Assembly (NCBI GenBank): GCA_041687255.1
Contig: JAWLCL010000019.1
Location: forward strand, 1 to 64,000
Direction: 5' to 3'
Length of the DNA stretch: 64,000 nucleotides
Source of the DNA: Mariniphaga sp041687255
GTDB lineage: Bacteria; Bacteroidota; Bacteroidia; Bacteroidales; Prolixibacteraceae
Shown piece by piece: positions 17,264-26,519 of this stretch. The notes beneath the pieces were generated by a model. That model did no database searches, was not told where the DNA came from, and worked only from the letters and a program-made list of their open reading frames with translations. Every line of letters begins with the position of its first letter. Within the stretch, counting starts at the first letter, position 1. The position numbers were made by a program, and so were the translations under genes.

Positions 17264-17614
17264 ATGGGAAAACTGGTTGAGGAGTTCAATAATTACAGGG
17301 AAAGGATGAATGAGAAAATCCTGGGCGCCGACAATAAAGTAATGAAACGCATCTACAGCATCGACACACTTACTTACCAGGACGGGGCTTTAAGCAGCAA
17401 GGTGAAGGAAATGCTGGGACTGGCAACTTCAATGGTTTTACGCTGCGACGATTGCATTAAGTATCACCTTGGCAAATGTTTCGAACTTAAGGTTACCACC
17501 AGTGAATTATTTGAAATATTTTCAGTAGCCAATTTAGTTGGCGGAACCATTGTGATTCCGCATACCCGGAGGGCTTTGGAATATTGGGAGGAATTAAATG
17601 AACAAAAAGCATAA
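17264..17614 (+). CDS. AhpD/carboxymuconolactone decarboxylase-like protein
   Basis: This 116-residue all-helical protein has the AhpD-type redox motif C61-D-D-C64-x3-H68 in VLRCDDCIKYHL. Proteins of this family act as alkylhydroperoxidases or disulfide/thiol redox partners, and the CxxC-x3-H arrangement suggests redox activity rather than lactone decarboxylation. An additional Cys (C72) follows. The start is preceded by an AT-rich leader with a -7 promoter box at 17199. The NifX-like gene lies 45 bases downstream. Confidence 0.87.
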   Translation: MGKLVEEFNNYRERMNEKILGADNKVMKRIYSIDTLTYQDGALSSKVKEMLGLATSMVLRCDDCIKYHLGKCFELKVTTSELFEIFSVANLVGGTIVIPHTRRALEYWEELNEQKA

Positions 17615-17659
17615 AACTTTTGCTATATTAATTGTTATATATAAAATAACATCATAGCT

Positions 17660-17986
17660 ATGAGTAAAATATTTGCCATATCGTCTACAGGTAAATCCGA
17701 AAAATCATTTCTCGATCTGCGTTTCGGGAAAAGTGAGAATGTAGTTTTTTATAATGCCGATAAAAACCAATACAATATCATCGAGAATCCTTTTAAAAAC
17801 TCTGCCAACAGTGGCATAGAACTGGTAAAGTTTTTAAAGAAAGAAGGAGTCTCGGTCATAATCACCGGAGAGGTTGGTCCACAGGTAAACGATTTACTGG
17901 TGAAGGAAAGACTTCAACTGGTATTGCTGCATGAAGAAAAAATTAAAATTGAGGAAGTAATCGATCGTATTGGTTCAAAACGTTAG
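17660..17986 (+). CDS. NifX/NifB-type cofactor-binding domain protein
   Basis: This 108-residue single-domain protein resembles the dinitrogenase iron-molybdenum cofactor-binding family (NifX/NafY/NifB C-terminal): KIFAISSTGKS at the N-terminus, DLRFGKSENVVFYNAD, the helix SGIELVKFLKKEGVSVIITGEVG and a conserved tail. No nitrogenase gene is in the window. Stand-alone members in non-diazotrophs are linked to Fe-S or metal clusters of unclear role. It ends 4 bases into the convergent yjjX gene (overlap 17983-17986). Confidence 0.83.
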   Translation: MSKIFAISSTGKSEKSFLDLRFGKSENVVFYNADKNQYNIIENPFKNSANSGIELVKFLKKEGVSVIITGEVGPQVNDLLVKERLQLVLLHEEKIKIEEVIDRIGSKR

Positions 17987-18501
17987 TACAAATCAGGATT
18001 TACAAAAGGTATCAGTGCCAGAATAACTGCCTGACGGTAGAGTTCCAGCCTGTCGACTGCATCATGGGTTAATAATCCTACAGCACCATTTTTTTGTTTC
18101 GAATTTGAAGCATTAAATACCAGGTCATTTGCTGCACCCAACTCCAGACCACCGGCCACAAGATGAGACACCTTTTCAGGAAGTAAAAAAGTGCCTGTAC
18201 GTGCCTCTCCATATTTTCCGGCCGAGCTTACAACTATCCATGCAAAAGCAGCCAACCCATTGTCCATTGATTGAATTCCCCCTTCAATTCCAATCCAGAA
18301 ATCGGCATCTGTAATCATCCTTCTTGCTTCATCTACCCGGTTACGTGCTCCTATCAATGTTTCCTTGTCAGTAAGTGGTTGATCCGATACTCCTGAAGCA
18401 GTTTTTATTCCTTCAACCTGAACCTCCGAGAAAAAAGATTTGAATCCTTTCTCGACAGCATTGACTTTTACCGGATTTTTTGATGCAACTATAACTTTCA
18501 T
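17983..18501 (-). CDS. yjjX: Inosine/xanthosine triphosphatase (YjjX family)
   Basis: This is a house-cleaning nucleotidase that hydrolyses ITP/XTP. The 172-residue length fits DUF84/YjjX. Visible motifs are VIVASKNPVKVNAVEKGF at the N-terminus (the SxNxxK substrate loop), VSDQPLTDKETLIGARNR in the middle and ADFWIGIEGGI (the conserved E-G-G). The C-terminal segment NGAVGLLTHDAVDR is also typical. It converges on the NifX-like gene with a 4-base overlap. Confidence 0.9.
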   Translation of the reverse strand: MKVIVASKNPVKVNAVEKGFKSFFSEVQVEGIKTASGVSDQPLTDKETLIGARNRVDEARRMITDADFWIGIEGGIQSMDNGLAAFAWIVVSSAGKYGEARTGTFLLPEKVSHLVAGGLELGAANDLVFNASNSKQKNGAVGLLTHDAVDRLELYRQAVILALIPFVNPDLY

Positions 18502-18637
18502 AATGCATTAAATAATTTGCTTTGACCCTGTTAAAATTTCCTGTGGTTAAAATCACTATTTCACAAACAACTTCCAATTGCTAAACCTGTTATTCTATTT
18601 CCACAGATTTGTTATTTTCGCCTGATAAAAATGAGAA

Positions 18638-19084
18638 ATGTTAGTCAGAAAAGCAAAACCGGAAGACCTTAATTCCATTCTGGAGTTCCAATTGGCTATG
18701 GCCAGTGAAACGGAAGGCATCGATTTGGAGATATCGACATTAAAAAAAGGAGTGGCTGCTGTTTTGGCCGATTCTACCAAAGGATTTTACTATGTGGCCG
18801 AAAAAGATTCCAGAGTTATTGGGTCGTTGCTTACAACTTTTGAATGGAGCGACTGGAGAAATGGCACAGTTTTATGGATACAGTCGGTTTATATTATACC
18901 GGAATTCAGAAGGAAAGGAGTGTACAGCAAACTCTACGGGCATATAAAAGATCTTGTTCTAAATGACCATAACCTGAAGGGAATTCGCCTGTATGCCGAT
19001 AAATCAAATGAAGCAGCACATAAAGTTTATCAAAAACTTGGCATGACTCATGATCATTACATCACATTTGAATGGTTAAAATAA
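18638..19084 (+). CDS. GNAT family N-acetyltransferase
   Basis: This 148-residue acetyl-CoA-dependent transferase has the GNAT pattern. An N-terminal strand/helix (VRKAKPEDLNSILEFQLAM) leads into the acceptor region, motif A is SVYIIPEFRRKGVYSKLYGH (R-x-x-G-x-x-x-x-L, acetyl-CoA pyrophosphate loop) and motif B is YADKSNEAAHKVYQKLGM. The acceptor cannot be inferred. The next gene begins 9 bases downstream from a TTG start, suggesting co-transcription. Confidence 0.88.
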   Translation: MLVRKAKPEDLNSILEFQLAMASETEGIDLEISTLKKGVAAVLADSTKGFYYVAEKDSRVIGSLLTTFEWSDWRNGTVLWIQSVYIIPEFRRKGVYSKLYGHIKDLVLNDHNLKGIRLYADKSNEAAHKVYQKLGMTHDHYITFEWLK

Positions 19085-19092
19085 AATAAAAT

Positions 19093-19755
19093 TTGAATAC
19101 GGGTCTTTATAAATTAATAGAAGAAGGAGAACACCAGCAACAGGATTTTAAGTATTGCATCAATGATTCAAAAAAAATTGCCAAGTCGCTGGTTGCTTTC
19201 GCCAATACCGACGGAGGACGGCTGCTTATTGGCGTAAAGGATAACGGCAAGGTTGCAGGTGTTCGAACCGACGAGGAATATTACATGGTGGAATCGGCTG
19301 CCAAAATATTCAGTAATCCCCCTATCTCCTTTCATACAAAGGAGTGGCATTCGGAGGGTAAAATAGTACTTGAAATCTCTGTTGCATCCAGCGATAAAAA
19401 ACCGCATTTTGCAAAGGATGAAAGTGGCAAATGGCTTGCATATATCCGCATTAAAGATGAAAATGTACTGGCTCATAAAATTCAGCTGGTTACCTGGAAA
19501 AAAGCAAACAGTTCACGTGGAATTTATTTTACCTATTCCGATGATGAAAAATTCCTGGTTGATTACCTGCAAAAAAACAGTTCAATCACCTTTTCGAAAT
19601 TTATACGGCTGGCTCACATTTCACGAAAAAGAGCTGAAGACATACTAAGCAACTTTGTTATAATGGATGTTGTAAAAATGACGACCACACGTGAAGGAAC
19701 AACTTTTGAGTTAAGTTCCGATTTTGACAAGGCAGAACTGGAAAAATTCTCATAG
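19093..19755 (+). CDS. AlbA_2 domain putative DNA-binding protein
   Basis: This 220-residue protein has an N-terminal AlbA_2 (Schlafen AlbA_2-type) domain: EHQQQDFKYCINDSKKIAKS, then LVAFANTDGGRLLIGVKDNGKVAGV. The C-terminal region (about 150-205) looks like a winged helix (FLVDYLQKNSSITFSKFIRL...KRAEDILSNFVI). It may be a transcription factor or nucleic-acid binder. The start is a TTG at 19093; no ATG precedes the conserved domain. It lies 9 bases after the GNAT gene. Confidence 0.84.
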   Translation: MNTGLYKLIEEGEHQQQDFKYCINDSKKIAKSLVAFANTDGGRLLIGVKDNGKVAGVRTDEEYYMVESAAKIFSNPPISFHTKEWHSEGKIVLEISVASSDKKPHFAKDESGKWLAYIRIKDENVLAHKIQLVTWKKANSSRGIYFTYSDDEKFLVDYLQKNSSITFSKFIRLAHISRKRAEDILSNFVIMDVVKMTTTREGTTFELSSDFDKAELEKFS

Positions 19756-19838
19756 ACTCATTGTCTTTTTTAATTGTTTTATTATTACATTCCTTTTTTT
19801 CTGTTTATTTTGTATTTAAATCAATTAAATTATAAAAA

Positions 19839-20993
19839 ATGTCACATAAATTCCTTATTCTCATTTTAGCACTCTTTACAGGTTTTACAACCCTTGCACA
19901 AAATGATTATCTTGAAGCTCAGGCCGAAGTAAATGAAAAGATATATACAGGTGGACAAACACATGAGGTAAAGTTTTATTCACAAAATTTTAAATCAAAA
20001 AAACCTAAGAATGTTATTCTGTTCATTATTGATGGTATGAGCCTTCCCCAAATGCATGCTGCACTTACCGCCAATAAAGGAAAACTTTTTATAGAGAATT
20101 TTAAAAACATGGGCTTTTTGAAAACTCATTCAGCTGATAATTACATTACCGATTCGGCAGCTGGTGGTACTGCCTTATCAACAGGCAAAAAAACATACAA
20201 TGGAGCCATTGGGGTGGATACCAATAAAAAGCCGATTGTAACCATATTGGAGGAAGCAGAAAAGAGTGGTTTGGCCACAGGATTGGTATCAACTTCGGCC
20301 ATTACTCATGCCACACCGGCATCGTTTATTGCCCATCAGGAAAGCAGAAACATGTATGAAGAAATTGCTGCTGATTTTCTGAAAACTGACATTGATGTTT
20401 TTATTGGCGGAGGGTATAAACATTTTACCGAACGAAAAGATGGCCGCAACCTCGTTGAAGAGCTGAAAGAAAAAGGTTACCAGGTGGAGCAGGATTTAAA
20501 TTCAATTAAAAACATCAGGAGTGGCAAGCTAGCCGGGCTTACGGCGTTGGAACACAACCCACGAATGAATGAACGTGCAGACATGCTGCCTGTGGCAACC
20601 AGCACCGCCATCAACATATTAAGCAACAACAGGAAAGGATTCTTTCTGATGATAGAAGGATCACAGGTGGATTGGGGTGGCCATGCAGGAAGCACTATTT
20701 ATGTTGTTGAAGATATGCTCGATGCTGATCGTGCCATTGGTGAAATTCTTGAATTTGCTGCCAACAATAAGGAAACTCTTGTTATAGTAACTTCAGACCA
20801 TGAAACAGGTGGAATGACAATCCTTAATGGCAGTTATGAAACAGGAATGGTTAAAGGAGAATTTACTACCGGAGGACATACAGGAATAATGGTTCCAATT
20901 ATGGCATTTGGCCCCGGGGCACAGAAATTTACCGGAATAATGGATAATACAGAGGTTCCTGTAAAAATTAAAAAGCTGATGCTTAATAAATGA
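19839..20993 (+). CDS. Alkaline phosphatase
   Basis: This exported phosphomonoesterase (384 residues) has a signal sequence (MSHKFLILILALFTGFTTLAQ). Metal-site and catalytic residues of the PhoA family are in place: D65 in LFIIDGMS, the nucleophile S106 in TDSAAGGTAL, the helix of ATPASFIAHQESR, EGSQVDWGGHAG and TSDHETGGM. It is shorter than E. coli PhoA but complete. A strong intrinsic terminator follows at 21013-21048. The enzyme would release phosphate in the periplasm. Confidence 0.93.
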   Translation: MSHKFLILILALFTGFTTLAQNDYLEAQAEVNEKIYTGGQTHEVKFYSQNFKSKKPKNVILFIIDGMSLPQMHAALTANKGKLFIENFKNMGFLKTHSADNYITDSAAGGTALSTGKKTYNGAIGVDTNKKPIVTILEEAEKSGLATGLVSTSAITHATPASFIAHQESRNMYEEIAADFLKTDIDVFIGGGYKHFTERKDGRNLVEELKEKGYQVEQDLNSIKNIRSGKLAGLTALEHNPRMNERADMLPVATSTAINILSNNRKGFFLMIEGSQVDWGGHAGSTIYVVEDMLDADRAIGEILEFAANNKETLVIVTSDHETGGMTILNGSYETGMVKGEFTTGGHTGIMVPIMAFGPGAQKFTGIMDNTEVPVKIKKLMLNK

Positions 20994-21012
20994 TTGCATA
21001 AAAAAATAGTTT

Positions 21013-21048
21013 AACCTGAACAGGTAAAATACTTGTTCAGGTTTTTTT
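21013..21048 (+). terminator. Intrinsic terminator after alkaline phosphatase
   Basis: AACCTGAACA (21013-21022) pairs with TGTTCAGGTT (21033-21042) as a perfect 10-bp stem with a 10-base loop, followed directly by a T run to 21048. Confidence 0.93.
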
Positions 21049-21100
21049 ATTGTTTTTCAATAGAGAATATCTATTTTAGGGCTTTCAAAAAATAACAATT

Positions 21101-22057
21101 ATGAAAGAAGCGCTGGAAATTTTAGACCATATCAGGTTAAATTTCTCTCCCACCGGACTGCTTGCTTTGAACATTACCATAGCATTTATAATGTTTGGTG
21201 TTGCGCTTGACATCAAATGGCAGCATTTTAAAGATGTTATAATGAAGCCTAAATCGGCTATTGTAGGAGTAGTCTCTCAATTTATTTTGTTACCGGCAAT
21301 CACCTTTGCATTCATAATTGTGCTTAACCCTACACCTACTGTAGCGCTTGGAATGATATTGATTGCCGCTTGCCCCGGAGGTAACATATCCAATTTCATG
21401 AGTTCATTGGCCAAAGGGAATATAGCCCTTTCGGTGAGCTTAACTGCCGTAGCTACTTTAGCCGCAACGTTTATGACACCTCTTAATTTTGCCCTTTGGG
21501 GAAAACTCTATTTAAACCAATACAATGCAGCCGGCGCAGGCAGTTATTTGGTGCCTATTGAAATCGACTTCATCCAAATGGTTCAAACAGTGGTTATCCT
21601 TTTGGGGATACCTGTTATTGTGGGACTAATTTTTTCCCAATATTTTCCCAAATTTACCCAAAAGATAAAAAAGCCCATCAGGCAACTCTCAATTCTCATT
21701 TTTATAGGTTTTGTAATTATCCTTTTATCGGCCAACTTCAGTAACTTTCTTGTAGTTATTCAAGTAGTTTTTCTTATTGTACTGATTCATAATGCACTGG
21801 CTTTAGGCACCGGTTTTACTGTAAGCTCAATTATGAAGTTACCTCAAACCGACAGAAGAAGCATTACCATCGAAACAGGCATACAAAATTCGGGACTTGC
21901 ACTGGTGTTGATGTTCAACCCTAAAATCTTTCCCCCTGGCCTGGAGCTGGGAGGAATGACAGTAATAGCCGCATGGTGGGGAGTGTGGCATATTATTAGT
22001 GGACTGGCGATTTCCTGGCTCTGGTCAAAAAAACGCGTTTATCAGCCTGCGGTATAA
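21101..22057 (+). CDS. Bile acid:sodium symporter family transporter
   Basis: This inner-membrane transporter (318 residues) has about nine or ten hydrophobic helices, typical of the SBF (BASS) family, which couples Na+ to uptake of organic anions. The sodium-site region is recognisable in IAACPGGNISNFMSSLAKGN and in ITIETGIQNSGLALVLMF, two of the most conserved segments of the family. The substrate is unknown. Its TAA stop shares one base with the ATG of the PlsC-like gene (TAATG), so the two are translationally coupled. Confidence 0.92.
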   Translation: MKEALEILDHIRLNFSPTGLLALNITIAFIMFGVALDIKWQHFKDVIMKPKSAIVGVVSQFILLPAITFAFIIVLNPTPTVALGMILIAACPGGNISNFMSSLAKGNIALSVSLTAVATLAATFMTPLNFALWGKLYLNQYNAAGAGSYLVPIEIDFIQMVQTVVILLGIPVIVGLIFSQYFPKFTQKIKKPIRQLSILIFIGFVIILLSANFSNFLVVIQVVFLIVLIHNALALGTGFTVSSIMKLPQTDRRSITIETGIQNSGLALVLMFNPKIFPPGLELGGMTVIAAWWGVWHIISGLAISWLWSKKRVYQPAV

Positions 22058-23406
22058 TGAGGTACGAAAAATGGTCATTGGGCTATTGGGCCCTGAAGCA
22101 ATATGCGCGGTTTGCCCATTGGCTTATACTGAAGAAAACCTATGTTATCGGGAAAGAAAAAATTCCCGGAAACAAACCTATAATCTTTGCGCCAAACCAT
22201 CAGAATGCACTTAGCGACCCGATGGCGGTGCTGCTTAATACCCGTTTTCAGCCCGTATGGCTGGGACGTGCCGACATCTTCGGAAAATCAAAAATAGTAG
22301 ACACCATCCTTCGATTCATTAAGATTATACCTGTTTATCGCATCCGCGACGGGAAAGAAAACCTTGACAAGAACCGAAAAACGTTTTCGATGTCAATTAA
22401 AGTGCTGGAAAATAAGTCTGCCCTGGCTTTGTTTCCTGAAGCAGCGCATTCATTCAAACGTCAGATGCTTCCCCACCAAAAGGCCGTTCCACGTATTGCC
22501 TTTATGGCAGAAGAACAAACCGACAGTCATTTGGACATTCAAATAATCCCTGCCGGAATTTATTACAGCCATTACTGGAAATTTAACCGCACGCTGATTG
22601 TAAATTTTGGAGAACCAATTCCTGTAAAAGCATTTCTTGAATCCTATCAGCAAAATCAAAATGCAGCAACCATTGCCTTGAAAAAAGAGGTATATAATGC
22701 TATGCTTCCGCTGACTGTTAACATCAATTCCAAAGAATACTACAATGAATTTGAACGCATTCGGGAAATGTACGGCAGGCATTTCATGCTGCAACAAAAT
22801 AAAAAATGGAGTACCATCGAGCTTTTCAAATCCGACCAGCTACTCACCAAAAAACTGGATGAGCTTGAAGCTGAATCACCGGAGAAGATAGCCTCACTTG
22901 CTGCCCAGGCCGATAGATTTTATAATAAGCTGAGTGCTTATGGATTGAAAAGCTGGCTGCTTTATTCGGGCGAACGACAAATGCTGACAGTTATTTTCAA
23001 CTTACTGTTGCTGCTGGCAGGCTTACCTTTATTCATTTACGGGTTCCTTTTTAACTTCATTCCATTCTTTTTAATCGATCGAATTGTACGTAAAAAGGTA
23101 AAAGACAGTTCCTTTTGGAGCACTTTTTTTCTTGTGCCGGGGTTAGTCCTCTTTCCACTGTTTTACCTCATAGAATTTCTGGCTGTCGCAGGACTGATAC
23201 CAGGAGTGTTGCTAAAAATAGCATTTATTGTTAGTTTACCCTTTGCTGGCAAACTGGCATTTAAATGGTACATTTTGCTCCGTAAGACTATTGGTAGAAG
23301 CAGACTACTGAAGCTGAAATGGTTTAAATCAAAAACGTACTCCCAGCTTTTACAGGAGAAAAATCAACTTTTTGCTAAACTTGATGCTCTGCTTTTAAAA
23401 AGGTAA
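22057..23406 (+). CDS. PlsC-like acyltransferase with C-terminal membrane region
   Basis: This 449-residue protein has an N-terminal acyltransferase domain (about 1-220) with PNHQNALSDP at 47-55. The spacing is H48-x5-D54 instead of the usual H-x4-D, a variant often seen in Bacteroidota. LFPEAAHSFKRQMLPHQKAV forms the third conserved block. The C-terminal half has two or three strong hydrophobic helices near 310-400. It is likely an acyl-glycerol-phosphate or other lipid acyltransferase. It overlaps the bile-acid symporter gene by one base and converges on the helicase gene with an 18-base gap. Confidence 0.86.
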   Translation: MRYEKWSLGYWALKQYARFAHWLILKKTYVIGKEKIPGNKPIIFAPNHQNALSDPMAVLLNTRFQPVWLGRADIFGKSKIVDTILRFIKIIPVYRIRDGKENLDKNRKTFSMSIKVLENKSALALFPEAAHSFKRQMLPHQKAVPRIAFMAEEQTDSHLDIQIIPAGIYYSHYWKFNRTLIVNFGEPIPVKAFLESYQQNQNAATIALKKEVYNAMLPLTVNINSKEYYNEFERIREMYGRHFMLQQNKKWSTIELFKSDQLLTKKLDELEAESPEKIASLAAQADRFYNKLSAYGLKSWLLYSGERQMLTVIFNLLLLLAGLPLFIYGFLFNFIPFFLIDRIVRKKVKDSSFWSTFFLVPGLVLFPLFYLIEFLAVAGLIPGVLLKIAFIVSLPFAGKLAFKWYILLRKTIGRSRLLKLKWFKSKTYSQLLQEKNQLFAKLDALLLKR

Positions 23407-23424
23407 ACTTCAACGTAGAACAAT

Positions 23425-24747
23425 TTACCGTCTCTTCTTCTTAGATTTTTGAACGGGTTTTGTCCGTGCAAATTTATCCTCAAATGAACGTTTTGATTTA
23501 TCTCTTCTTTTCTTTTGATGAAAAGCACCCTGATAGGTAGGATCATCAATTTTACGCTGGCGATCGATCTCACGCAACTGCAGTTGCCGCTCCTCAAACG
23601 TTGTTTCTATAATTTCCACTCCTTCAGGAATCTCTAAAGGTGGTATCTCAGTGCGAATAAGTTCTTCGATTTTCTTCCAGTGCCACTCCTCTGAAGGATC
23701 GATAAATGTTATTGCATCTCCTTTGTTGCCGGCCCTGGCAGTACGGCCTATCCGGTGCACATAATCTTCATAATCGGGAGGTACATCAAAATTAATAACA
23801 TGCGAAACCAGGCTGGCGTCCATTCCCCGTGCCGACACGTCGGTGGTAATAAGTATTCGTACCTCGCCATTCTTAAAAGCTTTTATAGCGTTAATCCGTG
23901 CATTCTGGCCCTTGTTGGAATGCATTATACGTTTTTCACCTTGCACTTTTCGCTGAATTACCTTATACACTTCATCGGCATGGTCTTTTGTTTTAACAAA
24001 AATGATTACCCGTTTAAGAGTTTCCTCATCGGAAAGCAAATGCCGCAACAGGTTAAGTTTGGTTCTGTAATTAGGCACCCGGTAAGCCACCTGTTTTACC
24101 TCCTGAACAGGTGTTGCCGAAGGTGCAACTTCAAGTCTATCATAGAAATCAAGAAACTCCTCTGCCAGTTTCTCAACTTCGCTTGAAAAGGTTGCCGAAA
24201 AGAGCAGGTTTTGCCGTTTGGGAGGAAGAATTTCAAACAGCTTCCGCAATTGAGGAAGAAATCCCATATCAAGCATCCTGTCGGCTTCGTCGATAACCAG
24301 ATACTTTACCTTTTTTAAAGATAAGATTCCATTTGCATACAAATCCATTAACCGCCCGGGGGTGGCAATAAGTACATCAATTCCAGGCGCAACAAGCTCA
24401 GCATGTTTTGTCCATCCAATGCCTCCAAAAATTGCTGCATGTCGCAATTCAGAAAAGGATGTAAGCTCCTCAACGTCTTCCCCTGCCTGTATCGATAATT
24501 CACGGGTGGGAACCAGCACTACAACCCTTGGATCATTACCCTCCGGCTTCTGAAGCTTCGATAAAAGCGGTAACAGGTAAGCGGCAGTCTTTCCTGTTCC
24601 GGTTTGGGCAACTCCCACCACATTGACACCCGAATTAATCTTAGGTATGGCTTCCTGCTGAATGGGAGTCGGATCTGTAAACCCGATTTCATCAAGCGAC
24701 TTTAGAATCGATTTGGCAATCTTTAATTCTTCAAATGATTTCTTCAT
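23425..24747 (-). CDS. DEAD-box RNA helicase
   Basis: This 440-residue ATP-dependent RNA helicase has the Q motif (FTDPTPIQ), Walker A AQTGTGKT, DEAD (VIDEADRMLDMGF), SAT, and the C-terminal domain motifs RGMDASLVSHVINFD and HRIGRTARAG. The C-terminus carries a short basic tail rich in Lys/Arg (KKRRDKSKRSFEDKFARTK), typical of RhlE/SrmB-like helicases of Bacteroidota and likely to bind RNA. It is upstream of nothing on its own strand within 700 bases and converges on the PlsC-like gene. Confidence 0.95.
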   Translation of the reverse strand: MKKSFEELKIAKSILKSLDEIGFTDPTPIQQEAIPKINSGVNVVGVAQTGTGKTAAYLLPLLSKLQKPEGNDPRVVVLVPTRELSIQAGEDVEELTSFSELRHAAIFGGIGWTKHAELVAPGIDVLIATPGRLMDLYANGILSLKKVKYLVIDEADRMLDMGFLPQLRKLFEILPPKRQNLLFSATFSSEVEKLAEEFLDFYDRLEVAPSATPVQEVKQVAYRVPNYRTKLNLLRHLLSDEETLKRVIIFVKTKDHADEVYKVIQRKVQGEKRIMHSNKGQNARINAIKAFKNGEVRILITTDVSARGMDASLVSHVINFDVPPDYEDYVHRIGRTARAGNKGDAITFIDPSEEWHWKKIEELIRTEIPPLEIPEGVEIIETTFEERQLQLREIDRQRKIDDPTYQGAFHQKKRRDKSKRSFEDKFARTKPVQKSKKKRR

Positions 24748-24840
24748 GCTGCAAAAATAACAAAACCAGAAGGATATTGGTCAGCTTTAATTTTCAGGTT
24801 AACAAAAACAGCGTAATGCTGCAAACAGGTTAGCACTGCA

Positions 24841-25944
24841 TTACCTCAACCTGTACATTTTTCCCGGTAAAGCCACAATTAAGCTTTTAAATTCCATAGA
24901 TAACAACAATGCAGAGACCTTGCTCACCGGCAGTTCCAGATCAGATGAGATCTGGTCGATAAACAGCTCCCCCTCTCTTTGCAGCAACTGTACAACCTTC
25001 TCTTCGTCGGGAGTCAGGTCTACAAACAATGCAGGCTGCACCACTTTCTCCTTTTCAGGAGCTTCCCATCCCATGAAATATTCCAGGTCAGTAATTCCCT
25101 GAATTAAACTGGCTCCGTTTGTCCTGATGAGTTGATTGCATCCTCGTGACCAGGGTTCATCAACCTTTCCCGGAAAAGCAAAAACATCGCGATTATAAGA
25201 AGAAGCAATTTCGGCAGTTATCAATGCACCTCCTTTTTCAGCCGATTCCACTACAATTGTAGCATCGGCAAGTCCTGCAATGATGCGGTTACGGCGGATA
25301 AAATTTGCAGGTTCAATCTTTGTGCGGCTGGGAAAGTCGGTCACCAATCCCCCGTTTTCAATCATTTTTCGTGCTGTTTCGGCATGAAGCGAAGGGTAAA
25401 TAATATCAAGGCCATGACCTACCACACCAATTGTTGGAAGGTTATACCTGACAGCTGCTTTATGCGCATGTATATCAATTCCGTATGCAAGGCCACTTAC
25501 CACCAGCACCTGGTAATTTCGAACAGAAAAAGCTTCAATAAGCTGCTCGCAAATTGTTTTACCGTACTCTGTAGCATTGCGTGTCCCGACAATGCTTACC
25601 ACCCGTTGCTCATCGAGATTTACATTTCCTTTTGCATATAGAATAATCGGTGCATCAGGACAGGATTTCAGGCGTCTGGGATAATTTTTGTCGGTGAAAA
25701 AATACACTGAAATGTTATACTTTTTAATAAACTCCAGCTCCTTTCCGGCCTTTTCAAATATACCGTTACTCCTGAGCCGTTTGGCATTGACTTCACCAAT
25801 CCCGGGAATTTTCACCAGCGACTTATACGATTCGGAAAAAACCTGCCCTGCACTGCCGGTATAGGCAATAAGATTACGGGCCAGTACCCCTCCTATTCCC
25901 GGCACCAGGGAAAGCGCGACTTTATAGTATAACTCATCCTCCAT
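24841..25944 (-). CDS. dprA: DNA-processing protein DprA
   Basis: DprA loads RecA on incoming single-stranded DNA during natural transformation. The 367-residue protein has an N-terminal helix-hairpin-helix (LVKIPGIGEVNAKRL), the Rossmann-fold core with SIVGTRNATEYGK, VSGLAYGIDIHAHKAA, IIYPSLH and FIRRNRIIAGLADATIVVES, and a C-terminal winged helix (DQISSDLELPVSKVSALLLS). No competence genes are next to it. It lies about 90 bases downstream of the helicase start on the same strand. Confidence 0.95.
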   Translation of the reverse strand: MEDELYYKVALSLVPGIGGVLARNLIAYTGSAGQVFSESYKSLVKIPGIGEVNAKRLRSNGIFEKAGKELEFIKKYNISVYFFTDKNYPRRLKSCPDAPIILYAKGNVNLDEQRVVSIVGTRNATEYGKTICEQLIEAFSVRNYQVLVVSGLAYGIDIHAHKAAVRYNLPTIGVVGHGLDIIYPSLHAETARKMIENGGLVTDFPSRTKIEPANFIRRNRIIAGLADATIVVESAEKGGALITAEIASSYNRDVFAFPGKVDEPWSRGCNQLIRTNGASLIQGITDLEYFMGWEAPEKEKVVQPALFVDLTPDEEKVVQLLQREGELFIDQISSDLELPVSKVSALLLSMEFKSLIVALPGKMYRLR

Positions 25945-25971
25945 TTTAATGTAAAAAAAACGGTTAGAATC

Positions 25972-26424
25972 CTACACTCCCATAATCCTAAGCAATGATT
26001 CCTGCAGTTTTTTGCGCTCTTCTTTCGATAAGGCAGTTAAACTTACTGAAGGATATTCAGCAATGCCCCTGCGGGTTTTTATAACCAGTGTTAAATCTGT
26101 CATTTTACCGAAAAAAGAGTTCTCAAAATGAACATTGTATAACATAGGTTGAGGGAATTCAATGGAATTAAAATTGGTGCTGCCAAACCTGATAGCTTTG
26201 TAATAACGAAGCAAAACTTTATTGTTAGAATCATTAAATTCAATAAACTGATAATCGGCGACCTGGAAAAAGAGAAACCATACAGCAAAAACTCCGGCCA
26301 TTGCAATACCATATATTGTATAATCGAGAAGAAATAAAACCAAAGCAGCCAACGCTATTACCAAACTAACCAGGAAAAATATACGACGTATAGTTATTGT
26401 CTGTTTCTTATTTGTGATGGTCAT
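25972..26424 (-). CDS. Small membrane protein, PH-like domain
   Basis: This protein of about 150 residues has two adjacent hydrophobic helices (IFFLVSLVIALAALVLFLLD and TIYGIAMAGVFAVWFLFF) followed by a beta-rich cytosolic part (YQFIEFNDSNNKVLLRYYKAI...) that resembles the PH-like YdbT/YcxB or similar small bacterial PH domains. The frame opens at an ATG at 26466, but the ATG at 26424 gives the more plausible N-terminus (MTITNKKQTITIRR). It is upstream of dprA on the same strand (28-base gap) and divergent from aroB. Its function is unknown. Confidence 0.68.
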   Translation of the reverse strand: MTITNKKQTITIRRIFFLVSLVIALAALVLFLLDYTIYGIAMAGVFAVWFLFFQVADYQFIEFNDSNNKVLLRYYKAIRFGSTNFNSIEFPQPMLYNVHFENSFFGKMTDLTLVIKTRRGIAEYPSVSLTALSKEERKKLQESLLRIMGV

Positions 26425-26519
26425 TTTATTAATTTTTATGTAAATACCACTGGCATGCAAGGCCATTGAAAATTGAAATGCAATTTTATTGTAACTTTAC
26501 TGCAATTTAGCAGCTAACA

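Noticed and set aside
19093..19755. CRISPR/Cas or restriction role for the AlbA_2 protein
   Set aside because: No array, nuclease or methylase is near; the domain alone supports only a nucleic-acid-binding call.
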